Below, piece by piece: positions 25,825 to 51,108 of a stretch of 64,000 nt of DNA. The number at the start of each line of letters is the position of its first letter. Within the stretch, counting starts at the first letter, position 1. The notes below the pieces were generated by a model. That model had not been told where the DNA came from, made no database searches, and worked only from the letters and a program-made list of their open reading frames with translations. Location: NCBI GenBank assembly GCA_037179515.1, contig JAXCGZ010015115.1:1-64000 (forward strand), in the 5' to 3' direction. Origin of the DNA: Halocaridina rubra. Its lineage: Eukaryota > Arthropoda > Malacostraca > Decapoda > Atyidae. A program made the translations under genes and the position numbers.

Positions 25825-28653
25825 CTACAATTTATCATCAATGATTAAGCGTGCCCACAATTCTTTAACCCTTTGGGCAGCTTGACGTTCATATCTTTCA
25901 TAATTTGATGCTTCCTCTTCGTATACTTCTGACAACAGATATTCCCATGAGAGCTTTTCAGACCAAGCTCTCTGGATAAGAATTTTCCCTCTTCTTAGTA
26001 AGGGTGATATTAGACCTAAGGGGTCCAAAAATATACCCACCAGTGACAGAAGTTTCTGTTTTGTCAGCACTTCATCTCTAGCCTTCAGACCTTTCAACGA
26101 CAACTTGTCTGTATTTATATTCCAGATTAAACTAAAGATTGATATGTTAGGAGATCTAGATTCTTTAGAAAGTCGCTGATCCAGTACCCTTTGAGATCTT
26201 GCATTGTTGGAATTTAATGCTTGCAGTGATATTTTGGCCTTTTCCCACTCTACATCTGCAGTATTGCATATATCATACTGTTTCTCTTCACTGGTACAAG
26301 CATCCAACAAATTACCCACATGAACATTCTCCAATATTTCCTCAAACTGTTCTATTAGAGACTTCATTTGTTCAAAGGCACTCTGAAAATTGTGTAGGAG
26401 AGGAGGGTGGATAGGCTTCAAGGGAACGTACTCTGTAAAACTTCTAAGTGTAGTTTTATCTTCGTAATGCACTTCTTGCTTTACTCCAATACTCTCTTGC
26501 TCCCACAACTTATTAACAGGCTCTATGGCCTTCTCAACCAACAGCTTATTAACAGGCTCTATGGCCTCTTCAATCAACAACTTATTAACAGGCTCTATGG
26601 CCTCTTCACTCAACAACTTATTAACAGGCTCTATGGCCTCTTCATTCAACAACTTATTAACTGGCCTTTTGGCCTCATCAATCAACTCTTGTGTTGTAGT
26701 AGGCAATAACTGTGTTCCTACTCGCATAACAAGTTGGTTTTGTACACTACTGGACCCATGTTGAGTATCACGAGGAATATGGCCATACAACATGACACCA
26801 CCTGGTGTTTCCATCAAAGTATAGACATCCCACTTGTTAATACCACTAACAAACTGACTAAAATGTAAGGCACCAATAACAATGCCAATGTTCTCCAGTA
26901 CATCACTATAAATATCTTCATCAGCCAACTTGTGACCATTAGACTTTAACACATTTGCAGCCTTTGCTAGTCCTGGGGTGTGGATGCTAATTACCATGTC
27001 ATCAACTACGAGTAATTTAACTCTGGCTCTTCTTTTCCCCAATTTGATAACTACATTTACAACAGGAAAACTTCCTTTCTTCGTCTCAGAACGAAATGCA
27101 TCAATACCAAGAGACATTTCATCTACTGGGCTTAATTTAAGCCTTTCAGCTAATTCCCTAGTTATAAAGGAACACTGGGAACCTGTATCAAAGAATAACC
27201 TAGTGTTTACCCAAAGATTTCCCTTTGAGCTGCTTATTTTTCCACTTGCAGTAGGCAGAGCACATGAAGGTAAACTCGGCTTCACCATTTGCCTCTGTAC
27301 TGCCTTCATAGTCATCACACCAACATGTTTCTTGTTCTTTCCTGAGTCAGAATGTTCTTGCTCATTGCTTGACTCATCTATATTTGAACCATTTTCTGAC
27401 TGTTCATTCAGAAATGAAGGTTCTTCAAACCTTCTACGAAAATATGACTCTTGTTCATAACACAAGGCTGCATGATGACCATTTTTCTTACACTTCTTAC
27501 AGTTTAACTGAGTGTAACATTTATTTGTATAATGCCCTGACTGAGTACATCTCAGACATTTGTTATTGTCTCTCAATTTGTCTCTGCGTTCATTTATGCT
27601 TACTACTTTATTACACTGTTCAGACTTATGACCTTGCCAACCACAAAATACACATTCTGTTTTACTATTTACTACATTTGCAGTAGCACCATAACTACCC
27701 ACATTCTTTTTATAGAACTGTATCTCATCTCTCTGGGAGGTTTGGGTCTCTCCCTTTGTGTTACCCTTTGTATTGTTGCCCTCTATATGATATACATATT
27801 TTCCCAGTTCCTTCAAGAGGGTTTCATATGTAGGATATTTTGTGTCTATTTTCATGCTAATCCAGTTCTCAACATCTTCTGGCAATTTCATCATCACGAG
27901 TTCTGAAAACACCCAATCAGTGTTCTCCATGTCTTTATAATTTTTCAGACTTCGAGTAATGGCTTCTACTTCCTGCTTGAACTTAAAAAGTGATGAATAA
28001 TTAGAACAGGGAGTTGGTATTTTTACCAAGTTCCTCATTAAATTTCGTACAATCCTGTCCTTGCTGGCATAAACAGCTTGTAGCTGTTGAATGCACTCAT
28101 CATAACTCTCACTAGCAACAGGATATCCCTTTATGGTGTCCTTTGCATCTCCTTTAAGGGCATTTCTCAAGATGGTAAACTTTGTCATAGTTGCCATAGA
28201 AGTACTATGTACTAAACTATCAAACGTATCCCAAAACTCGTTCCATTCATCATAGTTTCCAGAGAACTGTGGTATTTTTACTTCAGGAAATTTAGGTGTG
28301 GGTTGCCCACTGGGGAGGCTTGAACTCTCAGAACTAGGAGCTCTAGTACTCTTCATAGTTCCTAACTTACGAATCCGTTCTAGGACAGCTAAGCTAATAT
28401 TATTTACTGTTTCAGCTAGATTGTCATGTTCTGTATCCTCCTCTTCAGAATCCCTTTTAAGGGGCTTATTCTCGACATATTCTTCATATTTCCTATCATA
28501 TCTTCCAAATCTTTCTGTTAGCGTATGGTGACATCTTTCTAAATAATTAACAACAAGTGTCTCATCATCTTTGGCAAGTTCTGTTTGACACTGAACACAA
28601 TCACGTTGAACCAATTCCCGAAGGCGTTTTAATGCCTCAGGTTTAACCGACAT
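25825..28653 (-). CDS. Gag-protease polyprotein of BEL/Pao element, RT core deleted
   Basis: An open frame of 954 codons extends to 28689. The Met at codon 13 (28653) is the likelier start. Read from the upstream Met: the DUF1759-type Gag region is at about 135-300 (PQFSGNYDEWNEFWDTFDSL). Zinc knuckles lie at about 346-410 (CVFCGWQGHKSEQC, CLRCTQSGHYTNKC, CKKCKKNGHHAALC). The aspartic protease has RLFFDTGSQCSF, with DTGS at 501-504. A 12-residue repeat (EEAIEPVNKLLS variants) occupies about 672-728. The frame then passes without a YxDD reverse transcriptase into the Pao A17 region (SLVGIFLDPLGLISPLLRRG, 882-901) and stops. RNase H and integrase are missing. The frame stays open across the missing part, so this may be a stable non-autonomous lineage relying on partners in trans (inference). 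Confidence 0.85.
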   Translation of the reverse strand: MSVKPEALKRLRELVQRDCVQCQTELAKDDETLVVNYLERCHHTLTERFGRYDRKYEEYVENKPLKRDSEEEDTEHDNLAETVNNISLAVLERIRKLGTMKSTRAPSSESSSLPSGQPTPKFPEVKIPQFSGNYDEWNEFWDTFDSLVHSTSMATMTKFTILRNALKGDAKDTIKGYPVASESYDECIQQLQAVYASKDRIVRNLMRNLVKIPTPCSNYSSLFKFKQEVEAITRSLKNYKDMENTDWVFSELVMMKLPEDVENWISMKIDTKYPTYETLLKELGKYVYHIEGNNTKGNTKGETQTSQRDEIQFYKKNVGSYGATANVVNSKTECVFCGWQGHKSEQCNKVVSINERRDKLRDNNKCLRCTQSGHYTNKCYTQLNCKKCKKNGHHAALCYEQESYFRRRFEEPSFLNEQSENGSNIDESSNEQEHSDSGKNKKHVGVMTMKAVQRQMVKPSLPSCALPTASGKISSSKGNLWVNTRLFFDTGSQCSFITRELAERLKLSPVDEMSLGIDAFRSETKKGSFPVVNVVIKLGKRRARVKLLVVDDMVISIHTPGLAKAANVLKSNGHKLADEDIYSDVLENIGIVIGALHFSQFVSGINKWDVYTLMETPGGVMLYGHIPRDTQHGSSSVQNQLVMRVGTQLLPTTTQELIDEAKRPVNKLLNEEAIEPVNKLLSEEAIEPVNKLLIEEAIEPVNKLLVEKAIEPVNKLWEQESIGVKQEVHYEDKTTLRSFTEYVPLKPIHPPLLHNFQSAFEQMKSLIEQFEEILENVHVGNLLDACTSEEKQYDICNTADVEWEKAKISLQALNSNNARSQRVLDQRLSKESRSPNISIFSLIWNINTDKLSLKGLKARDEVLTKQKLLSLVGIFLDPLGLISPLLRRGKILIQRAWSEKLSWEYLLSEVYEEEASNYERYERQAAQRVKELWARLIIDDKL

Positions 28654-28689
28654 ATTGAGAAAGCAAATAGAACATAAAACAACAAACAA

Positions 28690-29401
28690 ATAGTTGATGC
28701 AATTTTATCATCAAAGAATCCACGATCTTCTTTATGCATCCACAATGCAACAAACAATCACTCTGTAAAGAGTATCAAAGGACAATCTTCCAAATCTCAA
28801 GATAATAACATACAGTTATTTAATTCCGTCAATTATGACCCCAATCCTCAAAGTGTAAAACACACTTTTCATCAGTTAATCGACACTGTTAAGTCAGCAA
28901 CAGTAAATGGAAAGTGTAATGCAAACCACACTGTTCCTCAAACGACACTGTGCACCTAGCAGTAGGTGGGTCACTACCTTCTGTTTATTTACGTAAACAA
29001 AGGAATCAATACGACATTCTAGATATCGTTAAATGGGAAATATGTAAACACACAAATCCCTAAAAACCACTGTTCACCCAGCCGAAATTGGGTACTAATA
29101 TCCAAATTACTTAATGGACGCTCAACTACGAAAGTATATTTCGTTTCCACAGATAGAGAAACGCTTTATCCACGTGGGAAATGGATTCTCTTATTTATTT
29201 CAACAACCACTTAAATTTCAAAGTTATATTTGCAATATTCATGCAAATACATGCAATGCTCCTCCCTGTTTTCGCTGAAATGTGGACGATTTTAACCGTA
29301 GAGTTTTACACTAACTTCTTACAAGGTGGGAGCTTATCTAAAATGTACACTATTTTCACCATTACCACACCAATTCTCATCCGGTTCGAAGGACCAAAAG
29401 C
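28690..29401 (-). other. BEL/Pao 5' leader between LTR and Gag
   Basis: Untranslated leader of the retrotransposon containing the primer-binding site. No other feature was seen. Confidence 0.6.
29379..29396 (-). promoter_or_regulatory. tRNA primer-binding site
   Basis: The minus strand reads TGGTCCTTCGAACCGGAT, the complement of an 18-nt tRNA 3' end with CCA and a GGTTCGAA T-arm. It lies 5 nt from the LTR edge and marks the minus orientation. The tRNA species was not assigned. Confidence 0.85.
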
Positions 29402-30354
29402 TGTGGAGGATTTCCTGTGTGTTATTTACCCTTCGATCTTATAACCCCCCAAATTCGGAAATCCTGACACGGCTTCAGTAGAGGCCTACCACGATCTCAA
29501 TTTTAAATCCTCTACCAATAAAATATAATTAATATTACATGCATAGACATACATGCAAATATTTTATAAGGGGGTTTATGAACTGCTGATAAGTGAATAT
29601 TTAAATAAACTCTCCTCACCTTAAATTAAAACTTCCTCATCCAGAATAATACATTTTCTAACATACATTCTACCTACGAGTGTCCAATTAAATGAGCTCA
29701 TTCTGTCCCTCACACGTAGTTATAAATATTGTTAGAAATAAGGTAAATCTGCATTGCATCTGTACTCATCTATCCGGATAACCCTGATGTCGTCAGCAAT
29801 CACGGGATTCCCAATCAAACTTATTGAATATCTTCTGATGCACGTATCTCTATCACGTTTTTTACTTGAGTGTCTCGTAATGTCTCACGAGGACAACTAA
29901 TTATAAACTTATAAGTACTGTCAATAAACACAGTAAAAATGAGTGCCTCGTAGCATCTCACGACAGCAACTAAACTTTGTAAGAAAGTCCCACAAAACTC
30001 CTCTAGTTTGTCGGGGTCCTTGGTACTAGGACTAAGCTGAGTTATGACTTGCTTACAACAGTTCTTTGTTCAACGAGGCGATGCAATAAGCGTTATCAAG
30101 GAGGTGAAGGGTTAATGGCTAAAATCCATTAGTGACCTACATTCCTTTCTCCACGTCTTCTACGGCCAGCCTCCCTAATAAACTACACATTATACATACG
30201 AATATACGTGATACATGATAGAACTTAATAAGTATACATGCTAAGTCTAAAAGTATACATTCATGCACTTACGTTACAATAAACGAAACTATATGCAAAA
30301 TAACACTTACATAATGTACGTAGAAATAAACTGTCTTGAAATATATTCAAGACA
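29402..30354 (-). repeat. BEL/Pao 5' LTR
   Basis: Partner of 24815-25777; it is the 5' LTR in the minus orientation. It should hold the promoter and the R/U5 start, but no TATA or polyadenylation signal was assigned with confidence. Confidence 0.92.
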
Positions 30355-30509
30355 ATAGAAGCCCGGGTAGATGGGGAGAGTTAGCGGCAGGAAGGGCATC
30401 CGGCCATAAAAATTTTGCCAAAACCAAAATATGGCCAGTACAGATAACTGGCCAGAACATCGACCCCACATAAAAGTGGGAAAAGATGTAGACGAAGAAG
30501 AAGAAGAAG
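30355..30509 (+). mobile_element. 5'-truncated LINE 3' end with GAA-rich tail
   Basis: GAAGGGCATCCGGCCATAAA, GACCCCACATAAAAGTGGG and GATGTAGACGAAGAAGAAGA form a typical RTE-like 3' terminus with a GAA-repeat tail. It separates the BEL/Pao LTR from the 5' half of the interrupted LINE. Confidence 0.6.
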
Positions 30510-32091
30510 TATGCTATTTCTTCCCATTTCCCTTCATCAAAATTTGTATTTACTTCTTTTTCAGCCATGAACTTAGCTTGTAATAAATTGTGGTCAGATA
30601 TATCTATCTTCGTCTATCTCCATTTCTTTGTACCATTTGTACATATGTTTGTTTATCAATACGAAGTCTAGCATACTTTTTTGACGTTTTGCATTTATCT
30701 TCTCCATTTAGTAGTATCAATCCATATTTTGTCATCCATTCCAGAATAATTTCACCATTTTTATTTAAGTTTTGATATCCTAAAATGTCTAAGTGACCAT
30801 TAGTCTCCTAAAACCATGTATGCTTCCTCTGAAATTCTTTCTATTATTCTTTCACTTTTTCTTCTAATTTCTATATATATATATATATCTTTGTCTTCTT
30901 TACTATTCCCTACTGAAAAGTAAACTAAAACAACTCGAAAATTCATATTATGCAACTTTGCTCTTGCATATAAAATGTCCTTATGTCCTGATTCCAATCT
31001 TTTTATTTCTATATCCTTACTCTCTTTATATATCATCATTAGTCCTCCTCCTCTTTTGTCACATATTTCTCTCATAGCGTCGATTTTCTTTAATCCCTTA
31101 CTTATAATAAACCTAGGGTAGTTTACAGTTTAGCGGGCCATGCCGCTCAACGACCTCATCCTTCCACTCTGGTGAGTAGTTTGATTGAAGGTTAGGTAAG
31201 TATTTTTAGTTAAGGTAGTAAGATAGGGGGTCCCAGGGGAGCGAAGCCCCCCTGGCTAAGAGGTTAGGTAAGTATTTTTAGTTAGGATAGTGAAAAATTG
31301 TTTTGTATGCCTACTGTCACCATTTTTGTTGTGTTCATCCGCCAGTTCTCTAGTCAGAGCATATCGCCATCTATTGATAGGTTTTGAACATTGGTGTGGC
31401 CCGCTAAACTGTAGGTGTTCCTAAATCTATCTACTTTTTGTTGGGTTTCTGTTACACAAAAGAGGCCAAAACTACAATTATTATCATCTATAAGTTTCTA
31501 TTTCCATCACTTTCTGCTTTGTTAAACCTTGTATATTAATAAAATTTATATAACTATTAATTTCATTTTTCTTTTCTATATTTTTGGTCCTATTCAAAAA
31601 TTTGCTTTACACAATTTGCCCTTATTAATGTACCAACCCTGTTCATTACTTTCTTTTCTTTGTTTCAATTGTTCTCTAACCATTTTATCATTTATTCTTT
31701 ATTTTGCAGTTAAATCTGGTACTATGAAAATATTCCTAACTTCTTCTATATTTCTCCTTACCTTTTTTGCCCTAGCCAGTTGACTTTTTGATTTCTCATC
31801 TTGACAAGCAAAGGTGTAGGCTTAATTGCCCCTACATTCTCTCCATTTACACTGGTTGTTTTTTCTTTTCCTAATCTTATTGTTTCAATTACCTGTGTTT
31901 AGTCACCTTGACTGCATTTAACGAAAATGTATTCACATTTCTGTTTATCTATGTAATTCCTTACCTGTTCATCAACTCTTTCACTTCCTTCCAAATCATA
32001 TACAACTAAATTGTTTTGCCTTTTTTTACTGTTCTTGCATTTCCCTAACTTCCGATCTAATCTAATCTCTAATTTCTTCTGCTAACAATCT
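30510..32091 (-). mobile_element. LINE 5' half: endonuclease region
   Basis: Minus-strand translation gives FMAEKEVNTNFDEGKWEEIA (30568 to about 30510), the segment expected just before the linker at 24808. Upstream, 31075-30800 gives MREICDKRGGGLMMIYKES and DILYARAKLHNMNFRVVLVY, the APE-type endonuclease core. Further upstream (31500-31412), NCSFGLFCVTETQQKVDRF is the preceding endonuclease block. The coding is broken by frameshifts and by the MITE at 31126-31411. Joined conceptually with 22200-24814 it forms one LINE split by the 5.7 kb insertion. Confidence 0.78.
31126..31411. mobile_element. MITE family 5 (TA target site) with internal GC-rich hairpin
   Basis: The termini CAGTTTAGCGGGCCA and TGGCCCGCTAAACTG (right end) are inverted and flanked by TA at 31124-31125 and 31412-31413. 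The two LINE endonuclease pieces on either side rejoin when it is removed. Inside, GGTTAGGTAAGTATTTTTAG occurs twice (about 31192 and 31262) around the hairpin CCCAGGGGAGCGAAGCCCCC. Confidence 0.85.
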
Positions 32092-32509
32092 TCAAGGACC
32101 TCCCGCGTTACTTCTTGCCATGTTTTTTATTTGTGTTTCTATACTTAATATTATATCCATCATTAGGGCGAGCTGTTTCAACATATCATTTGCCTCTTTC
32201 AACTTCTTGTTCTCCGCTCTTAAATGTTTCATACTACCATAACATTTTCTACAAAACCATGGCATTGCTTTATTACTTCTTTTTAGTGCATTATAATCTT
32301 CTCTAGATACTTTACCGCATCTCAAGTGGTATCATACTCTGCACATATCACATGCTATGCCGCCTATGGTCACTCTTCACCTTTCCGCAATGTCCACAGT
32401 GGGCATCCTCCTCAGAACAGCTACTATAATCACTATTATTTGTATCACTTTCTTCATTTTCCTTGGTCTTCCCTCTTGTTCCTCTTTCTTTTTTCTCTTC
32501 ATCATTCAT
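32092..32509 (-). pseudogene. LINE ORF1 with PHD-type zinc finger, frameshifted
   Basis: Starts at ATG 32509 (MNDEEKKERGTRGKTKENEE), an acidic/basic N-terminus. It then gives a cysteine-rich block read over two frames (CGHCGK; GGIACDMCRVWYHLRCGKVS; WFCRKC), the C4HC3 spacing of a PHD finger. A leucine-rich coiled-coil stretch follows (HLRAENKKLKEANDMLKQL). PHD fingers are known in ORF1 of some LINE clades. A frame change near 32330-32360 indicates decay. It precedes the endonuclease on the same strand. Confidence 0.6.
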
Positions 32510-32520
32510 TGCTTCTTATT

Positions 32521-34128
32521 TAATCAACAAAAATAATTTCTATTAATATTGTTAAACAACCTGAAAGCACGTCAACAACACCACGTGACAAACAACTGAC
32601 ACAAAATTCCATTACTGAAAATGTCATCGATTTCTATTTGGAATAAGTTCAAATTCACATTCGGTAAACACCAGTTCACGCTTTCGAAAGCTCTAAAAGT
32701 CAATTACGAAATAAATACTTACCAAAATACAACGAAACTTGAAACTAATTCTCAAATTATCAACGATATATTTCAAACAGCAAAAAAGTTGATATATTTC
32801 CCTTCAATTCCCTAAAAATATCGAGTTTTCATCCGGATTTAGTTTTCAACCATTTAAAGATCCACACTATTTTGTAGTCTGATGTAAACAAGACTCTGAT
32901 TGGTTGACTTTCCCCCGAAGCGGCAAGCGAAGCTATTACGCATGCGCATGCCCTCCGGGATGGCGCATTTAAAAAGCTCCTCTTACTTCTATTTTTATTC
33001 TACTTTTAGCTCTCGTATTCTGCATATAATTCCACATTTCTAATTTCTTTAAGAATTATGCAAGCTCACTAGATATCTGATTTCAACTGGAGAATTGGAA
33101 ATATGATAAAAACAAAATTTCTTATTCTTTTTTGTCTTTTCTTTTTAGTCCTCACATTTTGCAGAGTTCACATTAATTATTCTCTTTGAAACAAACAATA
33201 GACTCATAGAGTAATTGATTTAAACTATTTACATATAAATATTTCTTCACTGATGATTCAAGCTTATTTACTTTTTCTTTTATTTTTCTTTAAATATTTA
33301 AATTATATGGAACTGGATTAAATAAAAGTACACCAAATTGCAAGTAAAATAATAAGTTCATAATTGATATGCAGAGATGCATAATTATGTTCTTTTCAAC
33401 GCTTGAATTCAATGGAAATTGGTTCCACTGTGGCTTCACATGTATGTGATATATAATGAACACTAGTTAAGAATTAGCTAATATTGACAATATTATTAAT
33501 TCTCATAATACAATATGGGAGAGTTAGTTGTAGATATAGTGAATTTTCATTTATTACTTTATAATTCACTTCACTGTTAAAATTTACATTTCAATTTATG
33601 AATTGCGGTGAATTGCCTTCTGGTGAATATGTGCGCTTTGGCTCAGCCATTCCATTTATTAGTAGGAATTGAGGTCGCATTATACGAGTACAAACTGAAG
33701 AATGTGCAACTTGTGCGCTTTGATGATGATAAAAGACTTTGCTCAATGAAAATCAACATATGAAGTCGGCGTTTTGACCGATGATACCAGAACTAACACA
33801 AATTAAATTTTTTGGAAACATGGAAAGGATTATCCCCAGATTTTATTGGGTTACTCTACTCATCAAGACATGTAGTAGTAGTGCATATTTGACTTGAAAT
33901 AGTAATATAAGACACAGGAATGTACAAAAACTATAAAGAAGCTGGTGAACAGAATTATATTTGGGGTAAAAGGTATTCTAGGAAAATTTCCTAGGGAAAA
34001 TTAAAAGTTCTTCAACCTTACTTAAGGAAATTTTTAGTGATCCGGTTGTAACTGGGTCTGACAGTGTGCTATTGTGGAACGTAAACAGTGCTCTAATAAA
34101 AGTGAAATAAACTTAATTAACTGTCAAA
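32521..34128. other. Region upstream of PSMD7
   Basis: AT-rich, with no recognised exon. The 5' UTR and promoter of PSMD7 must lie in its right part; no TATA box was assigned. The left part (to about 33000) may include the LINE 5' UTR. Confidence 0.45.
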
Positions 34129-48636
<14,508 letters not shown>

Positions 48637-50902
48637 TTGGTTCAAGAATTTGTTTGGTGGTCAGCATGACTGAATGTTTAGATAAACTTATGGAACACCA
48701 TTTCTTTTCTGAAAAGTTCAGAACTAATACATTTCTATAGTTTAGATTTAATTTATGGTAATGCATTAGAAATTTTGCATTACACAATATAATTTATTTG
48801 AAAATACTCTGGAAAATTGTATTTATAAAATACTTGGGTAATTCTGCCAGTCCCCTAATAAGTTTAGGGAACCATGTATAGGTTTTTATTTTTGATTGGG
48901 AAGTTAGTACTTGATGTTAAAATTAAATCATCTCAGGAGCTGCTTCACACACATATTAATAATTTCTCCTAATTACGTTGGCAAGAGGTACAATGGATGT
49001 TAATCAAGATGTTACTTAGCATTTTTTCTAAGAAATTAAATACTAAAAGTACATCTTTTTGTTCCTTACATTCACCAATTTTAATTTATTAATAATTGCT
49101 CGTAATAAGTACCTATACTGTATAGAACAGATAACGGGGAGACCTATAATGAAAATATTCAGTATCTAACTGACAACCACTTTAGTTCAAAATAAGTACC
49201 TTACATATAATAGTCACTAAATGTACTGGCTTCTAAAACCTTAAAAATTCTTAATGTCTATATCATAACTAAAAACTTCTTGTTCCTTAACTTCTCGGGC
49301 CAAATAGCCTTCCCCACTAGTCCCTAAAGATGGCCACTGATGATCCTGGGCTTGCCCATAGAGCTATCAGGGAGTGTTGTCTTGGTGGAGTACGTGGTTG
49401 TGTGTTGTATCGAGATGTTACATAGAATACCTTGGTTCTAAAATTAAACAAACTCTCTGGTAAAGTATTCTACATACTCAAGATCAGTTACATCAGAAGG
49501 CCAGAAAGCCACATCAAGCTGGAATCTTGGCAGGTTTTGCTAACAATTACAACTTAAGTTCTGGAACAGTTGCATAAAGCTAGATTCATGCCAGGTCTAT
49601 ACTAGTAATTACACCTGAACTGCAAGAACAGTTGCAGTTGAATGGAATAACTAAAGAGCTAAAGAATTAATTGCAAATGAAAGCTAGGAACAGCCACATT
49701 AAGCAGGAAATACGGCAAGTCTAACCAGTAAATTTCATTCTATGGCTTCATGGCCGGCATATCATATATGGTACCTAGTTAACTAGGAACAACACAAGTG
49801 AAATATTCAAAAAATTCCTGAGCATCAAACATACATTGTTTTCAGATAATTTTTTATGAAAGTAAAATATATATGGCATAATGAAACAAACTATAAAAGC
49901 AGGTGTATTATTGCAGTTACAAGTTTGCTAGTAAAAACGTACAAAATGTTGAACTTACATCATCCATTAATAAAAAGCCTATTTAAAATTTATATCTTCC
50001 TAAGAGCACTTGGCATACATATTTTTCAATATTTTATAAATACATTTTATAAAAAGAGATCTGGCTATGGCCCACAACCAGAAATATGCAGCTGTGGTTT
50101 GAGTACAGGTACAAATACATTATTATTTGGTTTTACAACTTCAAATCTATTTTCACTACTAATAACAAATTTAAAAATGCTTTTAGAATATCTTGTATGC
50201 TTAGATTCCATAGCAAGTCACAAATCTTCTAGATACAAAATAAAGTTGCTTAAAGCACTTCGAAACAAAAAGGATGGGAAAAAAAAGTAATTCATGTTTA
50301 AAGGTAGTTCAGTAAGACTGTAACTACCTAAATATAACAACATCCTACAATTAAAGGGTGTTTCAGTGAGTGCGAAACTATCACATTAAGAAATTAATGA
50401 AGTTGGATTCTTACACACTATTGTATGAATACATAAAAAATTCAATTTCCAGTTTTTCTCAGTATTGAAAATTTGTTTTTATGCTTTCAGCAATGAATAA
50501 TAAACCCTTAGTACAATATGCGAATTTGTTTGCATAGATTAGCATGACTAGCTTCAAGCACAAGCTGCTCTACATTAGAAAAAATAATTAAAATATTTTG
50601 GCACTATACTTTCTCCTATATTTTCAAAAGTGCTAGAGAGAATTGGCCCATTTACACCATTAATGATACAACATATCAATAAAAGTAGAATATTAGAAGT
50701 CAAGGTGTTCAATAAATTTCTAAAACAAAGCATCAGCATAAAAACCTGATTTTATCTTTGTTGGTTAATAAAATTCCATCCATGTCAACACTTGCATGCA
50801 AGATATATTAATACCTACCACCCTGGAAATTATTCTAAAATAAACAAGTCGTCTACCTTCTTTATCTTAAAAAATGGAATATGACTATTTCTATACTAAG
50901 AG
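48637..50902. other. Convergent 3' region of PSMD7 and WFS1 with degenerate repeats
   Basis: Contains the PSMD7 3' UTR; no canonical AATAAA was noted nearby. A family D repeat piece is at about 49305-49400. A degenerate tandem repeat of about 68 bp is at 49500-49740, with CACATCAAGCTGGAATCTTG and GGAACAGTTGCA-type blocks recurring. The 144-codon frame at 49856-50290 is AT-rich and not supported as coding. Confidence 0.45.
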
Positions 50903-51092
50903 GGCTGCTGTGGTTGGGTGGCAGTGCATGCGACTGATTCATCAGGTCGTCGGTTCGAGACCCGCATAGGTTAGAAGGAGCATTCTTCACTCAAGGTAAT
51001 GGTCACAGTCTGCCAAAGCCAAATTTTTCGAAATGGGGCACCGTCCTAGCCCTTACTAGAAAAGGGAGTCCGTAACATAAAACCAGACCATC
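50903..51092 (+). mobile_element. tRNA-derived SINE family A, full copy with target-site duplication
   Basis: Head: TGGTTGGGTGGCAGTGCATG (box A-like) and GTCGGTTCGAGACCCG (box B). Body: GGTCACAGTCTGCCAAAGCC. Tail: ACCGTCCTAGCCCTTACTAG and GGGAGTCCGTAACATAAAAC. The 16-bp duplication ATTTCTATACTAAGAG flanks it at 50887-50902 and 51093-51108, showing LINE-type integration. Confidence 0.9.
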
Positions 51093-51108
51093 ATTTCTAT
51101 ACTAAGAG

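Larger units (their letters stand above)
24815..30354 (-). mobile_element. BEL/Pao-type LTR retrotransposon, non-autonomous
   Basis: A 5.5 kb element with LTRs of 963 bp (24815-25777) and 953 bp (29402-30354). On the minus strand the LTR runs TGTCTTGAATAT...CGCACA (TG...CA). A primer-binding site lies next to the 5' LTR. One long open frame encodes Gag, zinc knuckles and protease, then jumps to the Pao A17-type region, so the reverse transcriptase core, RNase H and integrase are absent. The LTRs differ at only a handful of sites outside their first 40 bp, so insertion is recent. It sits inside the older LINE. No clean target-site duplication was found, because its right edge abuts another LINE fragment at 30355. 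Confidence 0.85.

Noticed and set aside
26199..27906. Several plus-strand frames of 70-160 codons
   Set aside because: They are shadows of the BEL/Pao Gag-protease frame on the opposite strand.
49856..50290. 144-codon open frame as a gene
   Set aside because: AT-rich, no recognisable domain, no splice context. It lies in the shared 3' region of PSMD7 and WFS1.
50903..51092. Functional tRNA gene
   Set aside because: Box A and B are present but there is no cloverleaf. Flanking duplications and a second copy at 56661-56858 show that it is a SINE.
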